Shown piece by piece: positions 27,710 through 37,011 of a stretch of 64,000 nt of DNA. Origin of the DNA: Pseudomonadota bacterium (lineage in GTDB: Bacteria > Cyanobacteriota > Vampirovibrionia > Obscuribacterales > Obscuribacteraceae); the NCBI GenBank assembly GCA_021325555.1, contig JAJPGY010000033.1, positions 1 through 64,000 of the forward strand. Direction: 5' to 3'. How positions within the stretch are numbered: position 1 is the stretch's first letter; each line of letters starts with the position of its first letter. A program made the translations under genes and the position numbers. The notes beneath the pieces are model-generated. The model searched no databases, had not been told where the DNA came from, and worked only from the letters and a program-made list of their open reading frames with translations.

Positions 27710-29872
27710 GTGACCCAAACGAAACAACAGGTGATCCTGAGAAAGAAAAGCTCGGGGGTGGCGGTTCTCCTCATCGACTGCCCCGGCAAGGTTAATCTGC
27801 TGACCTCAGAGGTGATGAGGGAGATTGCCGATGCCCTGCTCGACGTGGAGGCGGATCCGGCGGTAAAGGCGCTGGCCATCCTCTCCGGCAAGCCGGACAC
27901 CTTCGTCTCCGGGGCGGATCTCCACGAGATTCTCAGGCTCCGTGACATCGAGGAGGCGCGCCGGCTGTCGGCCAGGGGGCAGGCGGTGATCAGCAAGCTA
28001 GCCTGGCTGGCCAAGCCGACCGTGGTCGGGATCAACGGCGCCTGTCTGGGCGGCGGCCTGGAGCTGGCGCTTGGCGCCGACTGGCGGGTCGCCAGCGACG
28101 ACCCCGGCACCGTTCTCGGCCTGCCGGAGGTGCGCCTCGGCATTATCCCGGGCATGGGCGGAACGCAACGGCTGCCGCGCCTGGTGGGACTGAGGACTGC
28201 CCTCGACAAGATCATCTCCAGCGATCTTGTTCCGGCCGCTGCCGCTAAAGAGATCGGGCTCGTCGATGAGATCGTAGGGCAGGACGACCTGCTCGCCGCC
28301 TGCCAGCAAGCAGCCCTCAAGCTGGCCGAGGATCGGTCGGTCTGGAAAGCGGCGCGCCACCGGCAGGCTGCCCGCGAGGAGCCCGAGCGTGAGGAAAAGT
28401 CGTTCGCCCTCACGCAGAGATCGGTGCGAATCCGCACCAAAGGACAGTATCCCGCTCCCATGCGAGCGATCGAGGTGATCCGGCACGGGCTCGAGCGGGG
28501 GTTCGAGGAGGGGCTGGCCGGAGAGGCCCGAGCCTTTGCCGAGCTGGCGGTGACCGATCATGCCAAGAACCTGATCAATATATTCTTCAACACGGAGTTT
28601 GCCCGGCAAACGGCCGCCGTCCTGGCCGCGCGCATGCAGTCGCAGCCGGTCACCGCACTTGGTGTTGTAGGCAGCGGCATGATGGGCATCGCCGTCGCGC
28701 AGCTTGCCGCCCTGAGCGGGCACCGGGTGCTTTTCATGCCGACCAGCCGCGGTCCGCGCGCGCCGGTGATAGAGCGCTTGAACTCCTCCATCAGCCACAT
28801 GCATCAGGCGCAGGCTTCGGCGGAGGAGCCGGCGCAAGCGCTCGCTCGCATACAGGTCCTGGAAGACGAGCCCTCGCTGGCCGCCTCTCACCTCATCCTG
28901 GAGGCCGTTTTCGAGGACGAGGAGCTGAAGCGGCAGCTTTTCCAGCGATTGGAAGCGATTGCGGCGCCGGGGTGCCTGCTTGCCTCAAATACATCGTCGC
29001 TGTCCATAACAAAGATGGCGTCGGGGCTCGCTGACAGCGGCCGCTTCGTGGGCATGCACTTCTTCCACCCGGTGGACAGGATGCCGCTGGTCGAGATCAT
29101 CTCGCATCGCGGCACCCGGCGTGAGACCCTGGCCCGGGCAGCAGGCTTCGCCTTTCGCCTGGGCAAGATACCGATCATGGTCAACGACGGACCCGGCTTT
29201 CTGGTCAACAGGCTGCTCTGCCCGTATTTCCTGGAAGCCGCTCGCCTGGCCCAGGAAGGGGTGCCGCTCAACTGGATTGACGAGGCGGCGCTGGACTTCG
29301 GCATGGCCATGGGCCCGCTGGTAGTCCTCGATGAGATCGGCATGGATATCGGCATCAAGACGGCGGACACGCTCCACAAGGCGTTCGGCCAGCGCATGGC
29401 GCCGCCGGCGGTGTTCGAGCGGGTGCGCGGGCTGGGCATGGTAGGCAGGAAGACCGGCACCGGGGTGTATTGCTGGGACGAAAGCGGCAAGCGGCTTTCG
29501 TTCAACCCCAGGCTCATCGATGAGGTGGGGTTGTCCGTCTCCGATCGCAAGGTGCCGGCAGAGGAGGGCGCCCGGATCGTCGAGCGCCTGGTGCTGCCGA
29601 TGGTGGACGAGGCCGCCCGCTGCCTCGAGGAGAAGATTGTTCGCAAGCCCCGGGAGGTAGACCTGGCGATGGTGCTGGGCACGGGATTCCCGCCCTACCG
29701 GGGCGGTCCCCTGCGCTACGCGGACCTCCTCGGCATGCCGGCGCTCCGCGCCAGCCTGGAGAGGATCTACGCCGGCGACGGCTCGGGCAGGAGCGTTTCC
29801 CGGCTTATCCAGAGCATGGAAGCTGAAGGGCGCCGTTTCTATTCCCGCACCGCCGATGGTGATGAAGGATAA
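27710..29872 (+). CDS. Bifunctional enoyl-CoA hydratase / 3-hydroxyacyl-CoA dehydrogenase (FadB/FadJ-like)
   Basis: The 720-residue protein has an N-terminal crotonase domain with the oxyanion-hole segments (FVSGADLHEI, GACLGGGLELALGADWR, LPEVRLGIIPGMGGTQRLPRLVG) and both catalytic Glu positions. It continues with an NAD-binding Rossmann domain (VVGSGMMG) and a C-terminal dehydrogenase domain (GMHFFHPVDRMPLVE, NDGPGFLVNRLL). It performs the second and third steps of fatty-acid beta-oxidation. No thiolase (FadA) or acyl-CoA dehydrogenase is adjacent, unlike fadBA operons. GGGGGACAGGAA precedes the GTG. It is coupled to the upstream membrane protein and followed by thpR after 18 bases. Confidence 0.93.
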   Translation: MTQTKQQVILRKKSSGVAVLLIDCPGKVNLLTSEVMREIADALLDVEADPAVKALAILSGKPDTFVSGADLHEILRLRDIEEARRLSARGQAVISKLAWLAKPTVVGINGACLGGGLELALGADWRVASDDPGTVLGLPEVRLGIIPGMGGTQRLPRLVGLRTALDKIISSDLVPAAAAKEIGLVDEIVGQDDLLAACQQAALKLAEDRSVWKAARHRQAAREEPEREEKSFALTQRSVRIRTKGQYPAPMRAIEVIRHGLERGFEEGLAGEARAFAELAVTDHAKNLINIFFNTEFARQTAAVLAARMQSQPVTALGVVGSGMMGIAVAQLAALSGHRVLFMPTSRGPRAPVIERLNSSISHMHQAQASAEEPAQALARIQVLEDEPSLAASHLILEAVFEDEELKRQLFQRLEAIAAPGCLLASNTSSLSITKMASGLADSGRFVGMHFFHPVDRMPLVEIISHRGTRRETLARAAGFAFRLGKIPIMVNDGPGFLVNRLLCPYFLEAARLAQEGVPLNWIDEAALDFGMAMGPLVVLDEIGMDIGIKTADTLHKAFGQRMAPPAVFERVRGLGMVGRKTGTGVYCWDESGKRLSFNPRLIDEVGLSVSDRKVPAEEGARIVERLVLPMVDEAARCLEEKIVRKPREVDLAMVLGTGFPPYRGGPLRYADLLGMPALRASLERIYAGDGSGRSVSRLIQSMEAEGRRFYSRTADGDEG

Positions 29873-29890
29873 CCGGAGGGACCGACAACC

Positions 29891-30478
29891 ATGTCCACGC
29901 GGCGGCTTTTCGTGGGCACCTTTCTGACGCCGGAGCAGCAGCAGGCGCTGGGCTCCTTGAAAGGACACCGTGACGATCTGTCCAGGCTGTGGCACAGGAA
30001 ACTTCGGTTTGTCAATTCGCTCAAGCTCCACATGACCTGGATCTTTCTCGGCGATGTCGAGGAGGAGAACCTGGCGGCCGTGACCGAGGCCCTCGCCGAA
30101 GCGACCACCGGCAGGAAGAGGTCGGCGATTGTCTACGACGGGATTGACTTCTGGCCTTCTCCTGGAAAGCCGCGGCAGCTCGTTATGACATCGCGCGCGG
30201 TGCCGGACGAGATGGTGGCGCTGGCCGGGGAGATAAGGCGATCTCTCAAGCCGTTCGCCGCCAGACCGGACGACCGGGCCTTCCGACCGCACATCACGCT
30301 CCTGCGCTTCGATTCTGCCCCGGGAGCGCATGCCAGGGGCAGGCTCAGCCTGCCTGAAGATCTCCATCTCGAGCGCGTGCTTCCGCTTGCGCACAAGATA
30401 GACGACGTCTCGCTGATCGAAAGTCACCTGGGCTCGGGACAGGATGAGTATGAGGTGCTGAAGAGCTTTCCCCTTTAG
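29891..30478 (+). CDS. thpR: RNA 2',3'-cyclic phosphodiesterase
   Basis: The 195-residue protein belongs to the 2H phosphoesterase superfamily. The two HxTx motifs are HMTW and HITL, and the RLFVGTFLTPEQQQAL start is typical of ThpR/LigT. The enzyme opens 2',3'-cyclic phosphate ends of RNA to 2'-phosphate. GGAGGGACCGACAACC precedes the ATG. It is the last gene of the nadE-side operon. Its stop overlaps by a few bases a convergent gene remnant. Confidence 0.92.
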   Translation: MSTRRLFVGTFLTPEQQQALGSLKGHRDDLSRLWHRKLRFVNSLKLHMTWIFLGDVEEENLAAVTEALAEATTGRKRSAIVYDGIDFWPSPGKPRQLVMTSRAVPDEMVALAGEIRRSLKPFAARPDDRAFRPHITLLRFDSAPGAHARGRLSLPEDLHLERVLPLAHKIDDVSLIESHLGSGQDEYEVLKSFPL

Positions 30479-30663
30479 CTCCCCTGCGCAGATACGGAGC
30501 TCAGGTACTCGAAGAGATGCCTGGCTTCCAGCGGCTGGCTGCGGCAGGCGACGTAGCCGTCCGGGCGCAGCAGGTACTGGCACCGGGCCGCGGCATCACA
30601 ACGGTGGTGAAAGGAGCCGTCAGTGTCGATCAAGGCTGTGTCGAAGCCGTTGCCTGCCTGTGC
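30475..30663 (-). pseudogene. Remnant of an FAD-dependent aromatic hydroxylase C-terminus
   Basis: A 62-codon reading frame on the minus strand contains TALIDTDGSFH and YLLRPDGYVACRS, typical of the C-terminal thioredoxin-like region of PheA/TfdB-type FAD monooxygenases, where a LLVRPDGYVAWR motif is standard. An in-frame stop (30664-30666) cuts it off from any FAD-binding domain, and no upstream part is visible. This is decayed DNA, not a functional gene. The following 30667-30832 shows nothing recognisable. Confidence 0.55.
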
Positions 30664-30832
30664 TTATAGTTGAAGGCCACCATGGCGGCCCGGTGATGGC
30701 GAAGTTGTTACCAGGTGCAAAGTGCCAAAATGAGGTCAAACCCGGTCAGGCTGGGAACTTCCTAATTGCTTGATCGTATTTCCCTGTGCCACAGCCGGAC
30801 TTAGGCGGGAATGAATCTCCGGGTATCTGGTT

Positions 30833-31807
30833 TCAGGGTCGCGGTCCTAGCGCATGTCCGGACTGCGCATACGACCCTCGCTCTATCTCTTGCAAAAGCG
30901 AGAGCCGATTTGGCTGCCAGCCTAATTCATTCCGGGCCCGATCGCCAGAACATTGATTGTGCTGTGCCCACCATATACCCCAGTGCCCGAAGATGCTTTC
31001 AGCTTCTTCGAGCGACACGGCTCTGGTTCTGCCTTCAAGTCCAGCCGCCTTGCTTACCGAGGTAGCTATGTCAATTGTGGATACGTCCGTCTCGGCAGCT
31101 GTGTTGAAAAGCGAGCCAGGCTCGGCTCTGTTGAGCGCAAGCAGGAATAAATCCGCCAAATCATCGACGTGGACGGCAGAGCGCTTGTTGTGTTCAGTGC
31201 CTTCCACGTACACAGACTCGCGATGTGCCAGAGCATAATCGAGGAGATAGCGCGGTACGACGAAGCCGCCGCCGCGGCCATATACTGTCGGAGGCCGCAG
31301 GACAATTGCTCGTACGCCGTTTTCAGCAGCAGCACGAACCTCGTTTTCCAGCTTCCGTCGAGCCAATGTAATTGGCGCCTTCGTCTCAGGCAGTGGAGTG
31401 TCTTCGGCATAAACTATGCCGGCACTGTCACCAACTACGCCAGTGCCGCTTGTTAGAATGAAGGTTTTGCCGGAATTGAACATCGAGCGCAGTAGATCGG
31501 TTAAGTGACTCGTGCCATTTTCTAATTCAAAAATCGCGGCTTCCGGGCGGTTGTATCCATATGCTGCATAAACAACTACATCAACATCTGCAAGCCTGTT
31601 CACAATCTGCGCCGGCTCCTCGAGAGACGCAAGTAGTGGCTCGATTCCCTGGTCGCGCAGTCTGTCGGCGCCGGCTGAAGATCGTGCTACCCCGATGACG
31701 GAGTAGCCATTTTGCAGCAATCGCTCTGCCACCACGCTGCCAATGTATCCGGTCGCGCCAATAACCATACTTCTCAACTTGCTAGACTGTGGTTTCTGGG
31801 GAATCAT
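30833..31807 (-). CDS. NAD-dependent epimerase/dehydratase-like protein (extended SDR)
   Basis: The 324-residue protein has an N-terminal Rossmann fold with VIGATGYIGSVVAERL, an acidic/NADP-selecting ARSS segment after the second strand, YAAYGYN and TSGTGVVGDS strands, LRPPTVYGRGG, and HVDDLADLFLLAL, all typical of extended short-chain dehydrogenases. The usual catalytic YxxxK is not seen: the expected place reads LARRKLENEV, so only a Lys is present, as in some atypical SDR groups. The DNA is AT-rich relative to the window and is flanked by two oxidoreductase remnants, suggesting a transferred and partly eroded metabolic segment. Substrate unknown. Confidence 0.8.
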   Translation of the reverse strand: MIPQKPQSSKLRSMVIGATGYIGSVVAERLLQNGYSVIGVARSSAGADRLRDQGIEPLLASLEEPAQIVNRLADVDVVVYAAYGYNRPEAAIFELENGTSHLTDLLRSMFNSGKTFILTSGTGVVGDSAGIVYAEDTPLPETKAPITLARRKLENEVRAAAENGVRAIVLRPPTVYGRGGGFVVPRYLLDYALAHRESVYVEGTEHNKRSAVHVDDLADLFLLALNRAEPGSLFNTAAETDVSTIDIATSVSKAAGLEGRTRAVSLEEAESIFGHWGIWWAQHNQCSGDRARNELGWQPNRLSLLQEIERGSYAQSGHALGPRP

Positions 31808-31989
31808 CTAAGTGTTGACCTGTTGTGACTGTGGCTTGATATGTCTCTTAACAGCGGATCGATGTAATTGACATGGGCACCACAAAAGTAAGGGCTCATC
31901 TGTTCGAAGAAATTGTACGCCCAATCCACATTCTCCCTCTGTTCATCATGATCTTCACATACGAATTTAAGATGCGTGATGAATCTGGC
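31804..31989 (-). pseudogene. Remnant of a berberine-bridge-type FAD oxidase C-terminus
   Basis: A 61-codon minus-strand frame bounded by stops contains VDWAYNFFEQMSPYFCGAHVNYID, matching the C-terminal BBE segment of FAD-linked oxidases (WA..F...M.PY..G.YVNY). Upstream sequence (31993-32174) does not continue it recognisably. The stop overlaps the start of the epimerase gene by four bases, as in a once-translated operon. It is judged a decayed gene. Confidence 0.5.
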
Positions 31990-32174
31990 TTAACGATGGG
32001 GAAAAGCGGTCTCCGACGCATGCTTCTTGCTCACCGCCCCACCGGAGTGCATGCAGACCAGAATGCCGTATTTCGCGCTCCGAGAGCTTGTCCAGGCACC
32101 GGGCGGCGCGCGACCGGTTAGCGCCCGGCGCGCGGCCGGTCTCCAAGATCCTGCCGAACAGATCGACGGATCAA

Positions 32175-32447
32175 TCAGCGTCGCCGGGCGTTGCGCCCGA
32201 TGCCGGCGCTGTGCTCCGCTTCCCGGAAAAGCTCGGACGGCACGGCGTCCAGGGCCAGGGCGATCCGGCCCAGCGTCGCCACCGTTAGATTGCGCGCCCC
32301 CCGTTCGATGTCGCTTATGTAAGTGCGATGAAGATCGGCACTGTCGGCCAGCTCCTGCTGGGACATCCCGGCGGACATCCGCAACTCCTGAATGACCCCT
32401 CCCAGGGCATTCAGCATCAATTCATGCCGCTTTTGCCACTTTTGCAT
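32175..32447 (-). CDS. XRE-family helix-turn-helix regulator
   Basis: The 90-residue protein is essentially one HTH_3 domain at residues 15-75 (GGVIQELRMSAGMSQQELADSADLHRTYISDIERGARNLTVATLGRIALAL), a Cro/CI-type DNA-binding fold, with a short basic tail. Such small single-domain regulators often control an adjacent gene or themselves. Here the neighbours are the decayed oxidoreductase segment and, 123 bases upstream, the amidase gene. Its targets are unknown. Confidence 0.88.
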   Translation of the reverse strand: MQKWQKRHELMLNALGGVIQELRMSAGMSQQELADSADLHRTYISDIERGARNLTVATLGRIALALDAVPSELFREAEHSAGIGRNARRR

Positions 32448-32570
32448 GCTGCAATATTAGCCATGTGCGATCCCGTGCGATGGAAAAGGAATCCTTTACT
32501 TTTGGATTGCCCAGGCTACCCCCCACCTTTCGATCTTATAGCGAGGGCCTGATGACAAGTCAATGCCTTT

Positions 32571-33872
32571 TTACCGGCTCTGCTTTTCCGTGCCGCCGGT
32601 CGTCTCCACCGGGGACACATTAAGAAGGGAGGCGGTGCGGGGATCCATCTCGATCGGGCCCCGCAAGACCGGCATCGGGCTCATTAAACGGGCCGGCGCG
32701 GCCGCCGGCCTGGCCTTCTGTGGCGCCTGCATCCCGGGCAGCTCGGTGCTAACGCATTCCACTTTGGAGGCGGTCACAGCCTCTTTCGCGTTCGTGCGGC
32801 AGGTCTGAGGAACCGCGGGCGGGACCTCCCTGCCATGGATCTGCATATAAATGGACGGGACCACCCCGCTCGAGGGTGTCACGGTGGCGATCTCAGCGCT
32901 TAAATCCTTCAGGCGCGCGGCAAGCGCCTGGCCGTGAAACCTGCTCTGCTCCTGGAGAAACCCCTCCCAGTCGAAATTGACCGGATCGGTGTGGTCACCC
33001 TGCTGGGCATAGCGGTGGGTAATTATGTTCTCGGGCGGCACCTTGTAACGATCCTGCAGGTAGGTGACCAGCCTCACCACCGCCCGGCGCTGCTCCGGCG
33101 GATAATCCTGCCTGCCGGCGTGGACCATCTCGATGCCGATGCTGTTGTCGTTGTTTATGCCCGGAAGCGTCTTGAATATGTTGACGTGCACCGTCGCCAG
33201 ATCGGGATCGACGGCCTGGAAGATCGTTCCGTCCCGGTCGACCACGAACTGGGCCCCGGCGTGGCGCCGGCCGCCGGAGCTCCAGCCGTTGATCACCGCG
33301 GTGGCGCCTACCGGGCGGCCGGTCTCCGTCGAGTGCACGATTATGTACTGGACCGGCTCGCGACGCCAGTAGATGCCCCCATGCATGGGGTAAACCGCCA
33401 CTATGCCGGCGCGCACCAGCATCCGTGCCGGGACCGCATCCGCCATGCCCGTGGCGAACTGGGACCGGATCTTCTCGGCCACGTCCGCCGGCAGCGGGCT
33501 GCGGTCGAAATCGGGAGCGCTGAGCATGAAAATATTTGCCGGGTAAGCATGCCTGTCCGCCGTGACTTTCCGTGCGCGGCGGGCGCCGTGGTGGCGCATG
33601 TGGTGACGGCTCGCCACCATATGCTGGTGCCGGGCGCCATGGCGCCTGACGGTGCCGCCCCTTGCCTGACGCGGCTGCGCCGGTACCGCCCGGGAGCGGC
33701 CGGCGCGGCGCCCGGACCGGTGATGCGACGTGAAGTGAGAAAGCCTGTAGGTCGGCGCTATGGTCGGTGCCAGCGGGCGAGCGGACACCGGCAGGGCGGA
33801 CGAGATCAAGACCTGGGCGAGGAGAGACAGCAGCGTACCGAGAAAATAACCGATCGGTCTCCTTGCCACCAT
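32571..33872 (-). CDS. N-acetylmuramoyl-L-alanine amidase (Amidase_2) with long N-terminal region
   Basis: The 433-residue protein starts with a hydrophobic signal or anchor (IGYFLGTLLSLLAQVLISSALPVSA), then a His/Arg-rich low-complexity stretch to about residue 115, and a zinc amidase domain at about 170-325. Ligands are visible as the His of YIIVHSTE, the His of ATVHVN, and the THRYAQQGDHTDP segment, with the conserved IGIEMVHAG strand. The enzyme cuts the lactyl-amide bond of peptidoglycan outside the membrane. The C-terminal Pro/Ala-rich 100 residues have no known domain. It reads away from mnmA, which lies 122 bases upstream on the same strand. Confidence 0.85.
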   Translation of the reverse strand: MVARRPIGYFLGTLLSLLAQVLISSALPVSARPLAPTIAPTYRLSHFTSHHRSGRRAGRSRAVPAQPRQARGGTVRRHGARHQHMVASRHHMRHHGARRARKVTADRHAYPANIFMLSAPDFDRSPLPADVAEKIRSQFATGMADAVPARMLVRAGIVAVYPMHGGIYWRREPVQYIIVHSTETGRPVGATAVINGWSSGGRRHAGAQFVVDRDGTIFQAVDPDLATVHVNIFKTLPGINNDNSIGIEMVHAGRQDYPPEQRRAVVRLVTYLQDRYKVPPENIITHRYAQQGDHTDPVNFDWEGFLQEQSRFHGQALAARLKDLSAEIATVTPSSGVVPSIYMQIHGREVPPAVPQTCRTNAKEAVTASKVECVSTELPGMQAPQKARPAAAPARLMSPMPVLRGPIEMDPRTASLLNVSPVETTGGTEKQSR

Positions 33873-33994
33873 TTTTCCTCGCCACGGACAGGAATAGGGG
33901 AGGAATCCAGCCGGTACAGGGTGTCTTGCAATGCGCCAGCGCCAGCCGAACTTATTTCGATTATAGAATCCTCACGCCCCGACCGCAACCTCTT

Positions 33995-35134
33995 TCAGTC
34001 AATCCAGCCACCGCCGATAAGATATGTGTCCGTCAGGTCGTATATACCGAGCACCTGCCCGGGAGTCACTGCCGGCTGCGGCTCCCGGAAGATCGCCTGC
34101 GCGCGCCCGTCCGGCAGCGGCCTTATCTCCGCCGGCACGGCCTGGCTGTTGTAGCGGATCTTGGCCAGCGCCGCAAACGGTTTGCCGGGCGGCTCCGGCA
34201 AAAGCCAGTTCAACTCCGAGGCGGTAAGTTCGCCGCGCGTGAGGGCGTGCTTCGGCCCCACATAAACGGCGCGCGCCTCCGGATCGATATGGGTGACGTA
34301 AAGCGGCTCCGGGTGAGCCAGACCGATGCCTCGCCGCTGGCCGATCGTGAAATTGTGCGTCCCCTTGTGCTCGCCCAGAACCTGCCCGGTGAGCGCATGG
34401 ACAAACGGTCCCGGCATCTCGGGCAGGAACTGCGCCAGGTACTCCTGCGGGGTCTGCCCCTGCGGGATGAAGCACAGGTCCTGGCTGTCCGGGCGGTTGG
34501 CGCTGGCCAGGGCGTGCTCGCCGGCTAACCTGCGTATCTCGTCCTTGGTGTAGTCGCCCAGGGGAAGCAGGGTTGCCTCGAGCTGCGCGAGGGTGAGCCC
34601 CCAGAGAACGTATGACTGATCTTTCCTGGGATCAGCCGCCCTGGCCAGCCTGACCTGGTTGCCCGAGCGCTCGATGCGAGCATAGTGCCCGGTGGCGATG
34701 TAGTCGGCGCCGAGAACCTTCTGGCTGTACTGGAAAAGCGCGCCCCATTTGACCAGCGTGTTGCACAGGCTGCAGGGCAGCGGCGTGCGCGCCCTGGCGT
34801 AGGACTCGTGAAACTGGTCGATGATCTTGAGCTTGAACATCTGGCGCAGGTCGACGGCGTGGTGGTCGATGCCCAGCTGCTCCGCTACCCGGGCCGCGTC
34901 GATCATGCCCGTGTCGCAGCAGCGGCTGCCCGACTTGATAAGCCAGCCGGTAACGCCGACGACGTCATAGCCTTCCCGCTTGAGCAGGAGCGCCGTCGTG
35001 CTGCTGTCCACGCCCCCGCTCATGAGCACGGCCACCCGGGTGGCTCCCGCCGCCTTGCCGGCTACCGGCTTACTGGATGCGGCCGCGAAGCAGGCGGCGA
35101 CCTCCGGGTCGGCCGGCGCTTGCGGGTCTGGCAT
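33995..35134 (-). CDS. mnmA: tRNA-specific 2-thiouridylase MnmA
   Basis: The protein of 379 residues has the PP-loop VAVLMSGGVDSS, the catalytic Cys pair (PCSLCNTLVKW and SQDLCFIPQG), the ATGHYAR motif, the FTIGQRRGIG segment and the C-terminal beta-barrel ending in LGIYD. MnmA adds sulfur to U34 of Lys, Glu and Gln tRNAs. The ATG at 35134 is preferred, with AGGGAAG before it. A GTG at 35155 would add seven residues. No cysteine desulfurase gene is adjacent, so sulfur is delivered from elsewhere. It shares a divergent promoter region with the TPR gene at 35296. Confidence 0.96.
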   Translation of the reverse strand: MPDPQAPADPEVAACFAAASSKPVAGKAAGATRVAVLMSGGVDSSTTALLLKREGYDVVGVTGWLIKSGSRCCDTGMIDAARVAEQLGIDHHAVDLRQMFKLKIIDQFHESYARARTPLPCSLCNTLVKWGALFQYSQKVLGADYIATGHYARIERSGNQVRLARAADPRKDQSYVLWGLTLAQLEATLLPLGDYTKDEIRRLAGEHALASANRPDSQDLCFIPQGQTPQEYLAQFLPEMPGPFVHALTGQVLGEHKGTHNFTIGQRRGIGLAHPEPLYVTHIDPEARAVYVGPKHALTRGELTASELNWLLPEPPGKPFAALAKIRYNSQAVPAEIRPLPDGRAQAIFREPQPAVTPGQVLGIYDLTDTYLIGGGWID

Positions 35135-35197
35135 TGCGGTCGCTTCCCTGTCCACGGCGTAGACTCCATCAGGCGGGCGGCCGCGGTGTCCGCCCGG

Positions 35198-35226
35198 TTA
35201 TCAAGGGACTCATAATACCATACAAT
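35198..35226 (+). promoter_or_regulatory. Promoter of the TPR gene at 35296
   Basis: TTATCA (35198-35203) is followed after 17 bases by TACAAT (35221-35226). The leader is about 63 bases. Confidence 0.5.
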
Positions 35227-35295
35227 TATTCCCGGGCCGGCCGGACAGCGGCTGTGTACCGGGAGCTGCGGGGGCATGTCTCGGGGGTCAGGCGG

Positions 35296-36183
35296 ATGGC
35301 GGGCGATACCACATGCGATATCACGGACGCTTCCCCGGCAAGGCGCGCTCGCTTTCACGCCGGCACGACGTTCCTGATCGCGCTGGCCGCCCTGCTTATT
35401 TCGGGCGGAAGCGGCGCTGCCGAGCCGGCGCCGGTGACCCCGTCGGAACCGCCCGATGCGGTCCGTCTCCACAACCTGACGGACAAGGCCAACGACCTCA
35501 ACTACAGCCAGGGAAAGCCGGCGCAAAGCCTCCCCTATTACGAAAAGGCCCTGCAAATCGATCCGCACAATTTCGGCGCTTTGTCAGGACGGGCTTATGC
35601 GCTCATCTCGCTGGGCAGGTGCGCCGAGGCAATTTCCACGTTCGACAGGGCGTTAGCGCAGTGCCCTGAAGGCGACGACAAAACGAAAGCGCAGTTGTAC
35701 AGAGCCAGAGGGGACGCCCATGCAAGGCTCAAGCAGTGGCAGGAGGCGGTGGAAGATTACAGCGCCAGCTTGAAGCAGAAGCTGGACAAGTCGACATTTT
35801 ATGACCGGGGCGCAGCCTACGACCAGCTCGGAGATTACGAAAAGGCGCTTCACGACCTGGACACGGTCCTCATGGTCTTCAAGCCCACCGCCCTGGATTA
35901 CTTCGCTTATCTGGAGCGGGGGCGGATTCACAAGCGGCTTGGGCATTTCGATCAGGCGATCGCGGACTTCGGCCAGGCAATCACGCTCGATCCGGGCAAC
36001 GCTGAGGCGTACAGAAGCCGCGGGATCACAAGGAAGGACATGAACGACAGGCAGGGTGCGCTGGCCGATCTGCAGAAGGCCCTGGAGCTGGCGGAAAGAC
36101 ACAAGGACACCAGGATGTCCGGCGAGCTGAGAGAGGACCTGCGCGCCCTGGCGAAAAAGGCAAACATTAAAAGATCTGATTGA
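35296..36183 (+). CDS. Secreted TPR-repeat protein
   Basis: The 295-residue protein has a twin-basic n-region, a hydrophobic core (TTFLIALAALLISGGSGA) and a cleavage-like site at GAAEP. About six TPR units follow, from residue 65 to 270 (for example SLPYYEKALQIDPHNFGALSGRAYALISLG). It ends in a Lys-rich tail. It is likely a periplasmic adaptor. The ATG at 35296 is chosen because the signal peptide starts there and a promoter lies at 35198-35226. It diverges from mnmA. No partner is evident. Confidence 0.8.
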   Translation: MAGDTTCDITDASPARRARFHAGTTFLIALAALLISGGSGAAEPAPVTPSEPPDAVRLHNLTDKANDLNYSQGKPAQSLPYYEKALQIDPHNFGALSGRAYALISLGRCAEAISTFDRALAQCPEGDDKTKAQLYRARGDAHARLKQWQEAVEDYSASLKQKLDKSTFYDRGAAYDQLGDYEKALHDLDTVLMVFKPTALDYFAYLERGRIHKRLGHFDQAIADFGQAITLDPGNAEAYRSRGITRKDMNDRQGALADLQKALELAERHKDTRMSGELREDLRALAKKANIKRSD

Positions 36184-36241
36184 CAACCCGATTCTTGACT
36201 GTTTAAAGTAGATTCACGGGGATGGGTCACCGGGGGCGGGC

Positions 36242-37009
36242 ATGGGCAGCGATCCAATCGAAGAAGCGGCGAGCGCGGAAGCGGTAAAGCTGGCCGGAGA
36301 GATCAAGGGTAATCACCTCGGCTCGGCCATTCACGAAATCAACGAATGGCGCCAGGAGGTGGGTAGCACCTGTTTTCAAGCCACTCTTGCCGACCTGAAC
36401 TGGGAGCTGCACAACGCCAACGTCCTGCCCAATCTGGACGTTGTTGATGCCGCCGGCAACAAATTGGTTGTCCAGGAGCATGACGGCGATCGCAAGTTCA
36501 CACTTGGCCCAGACGGCAAGCTGGCACCGGTCGAGCCGCCCAGGCCGCCCGCGGACCATGCTCAAGACGGCGCAGGTGCTACCCCGCTTGCCGGTTCGCA
36601 ACGGCATGACTTCCTGAAGGGAGTGGCCAGCGTCTCGGCGGAGAAAGAGGCTTCCCCGTACGAGTCAGCGGCTGATATCTCCAGCAATCGAGCGTACATC
36701 CAATCGAGCGTCCGCTCCACTGCCCGGGCTGTCGACCAGGCGCGGGATCTCAAAGGTCATGGCAGCTTCACCAGTCAGGATCACAGCATCAACCTGGAAG
36801 TCTCTCTTCTGTTGAAAGCAGGTTCACCCGACGGCCCGGTCAATGTGACCTGCCCGGGCAAGGTTACTTTTGCCAACCGCACACAGACACATGCGAGCAG
36901 TTATCTCGAAGGCGCGGTTGTTACGGAGAACGGCAGGCGCTATTACGAAGGCTCGGTTTCCAACCCCTATCTGGGCAAGGTGCCGTACACTCGCATTGAG
37001 CTGAGATAA
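36242..37009 (+). CDS. Protein of unknown function
   Basis: The 255-residue protein has no signal peptide or membrane segment and no domain I recognise. Residues 1-75 are mixed, 90-120 are Pro/Ala-rich and probably a linker, and 180-255 are beta-rich (SINLEVSLLLKAG, GPVNVTCPGKVTFANR, YYEGSVSNPYLG). GGGGGCGGGC precedes the ATG. A TTGACA at 36180-36185 is a possible -35, but no matching -10 is convincing. It converges with the TPR gene ending at 37012. The two-part layout with a disordered linker resembles secreted effector-like proteins, but that is a guess. Confidence 0.55.
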   Translation: MGSDPIEEAASAEAVKLAGEIKGNHLGSAIHEINEWRQEVGSTCFQATLADLNWELHNANVLPNLDVVDAAGNKLVVQEHDGDRKFTLGPDGKLAPVEPPRPPADHAQDGAGATPLAGSQRHDFLKGVASVSAEKEASPYESAADISSNRAYIQSSVRSTARAVDQARDLKGHGSFTSQDHSINLEVSLLLKAGSPDGPVNVTCPGKVTFANRTQTHASSYLEGAVVTENGRRYYEGSVSNPYLGKVPYTRIELR

Positions 37010-37011
37010 GG

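Noticed and set aside
31873..32395. Plus-strand frames opposite the BBE remnant and the XRE gene
   Set aside because: The minus strand shows BBE-type residues and a clear helix-turn-helix; the plus-strand translations show nothing.
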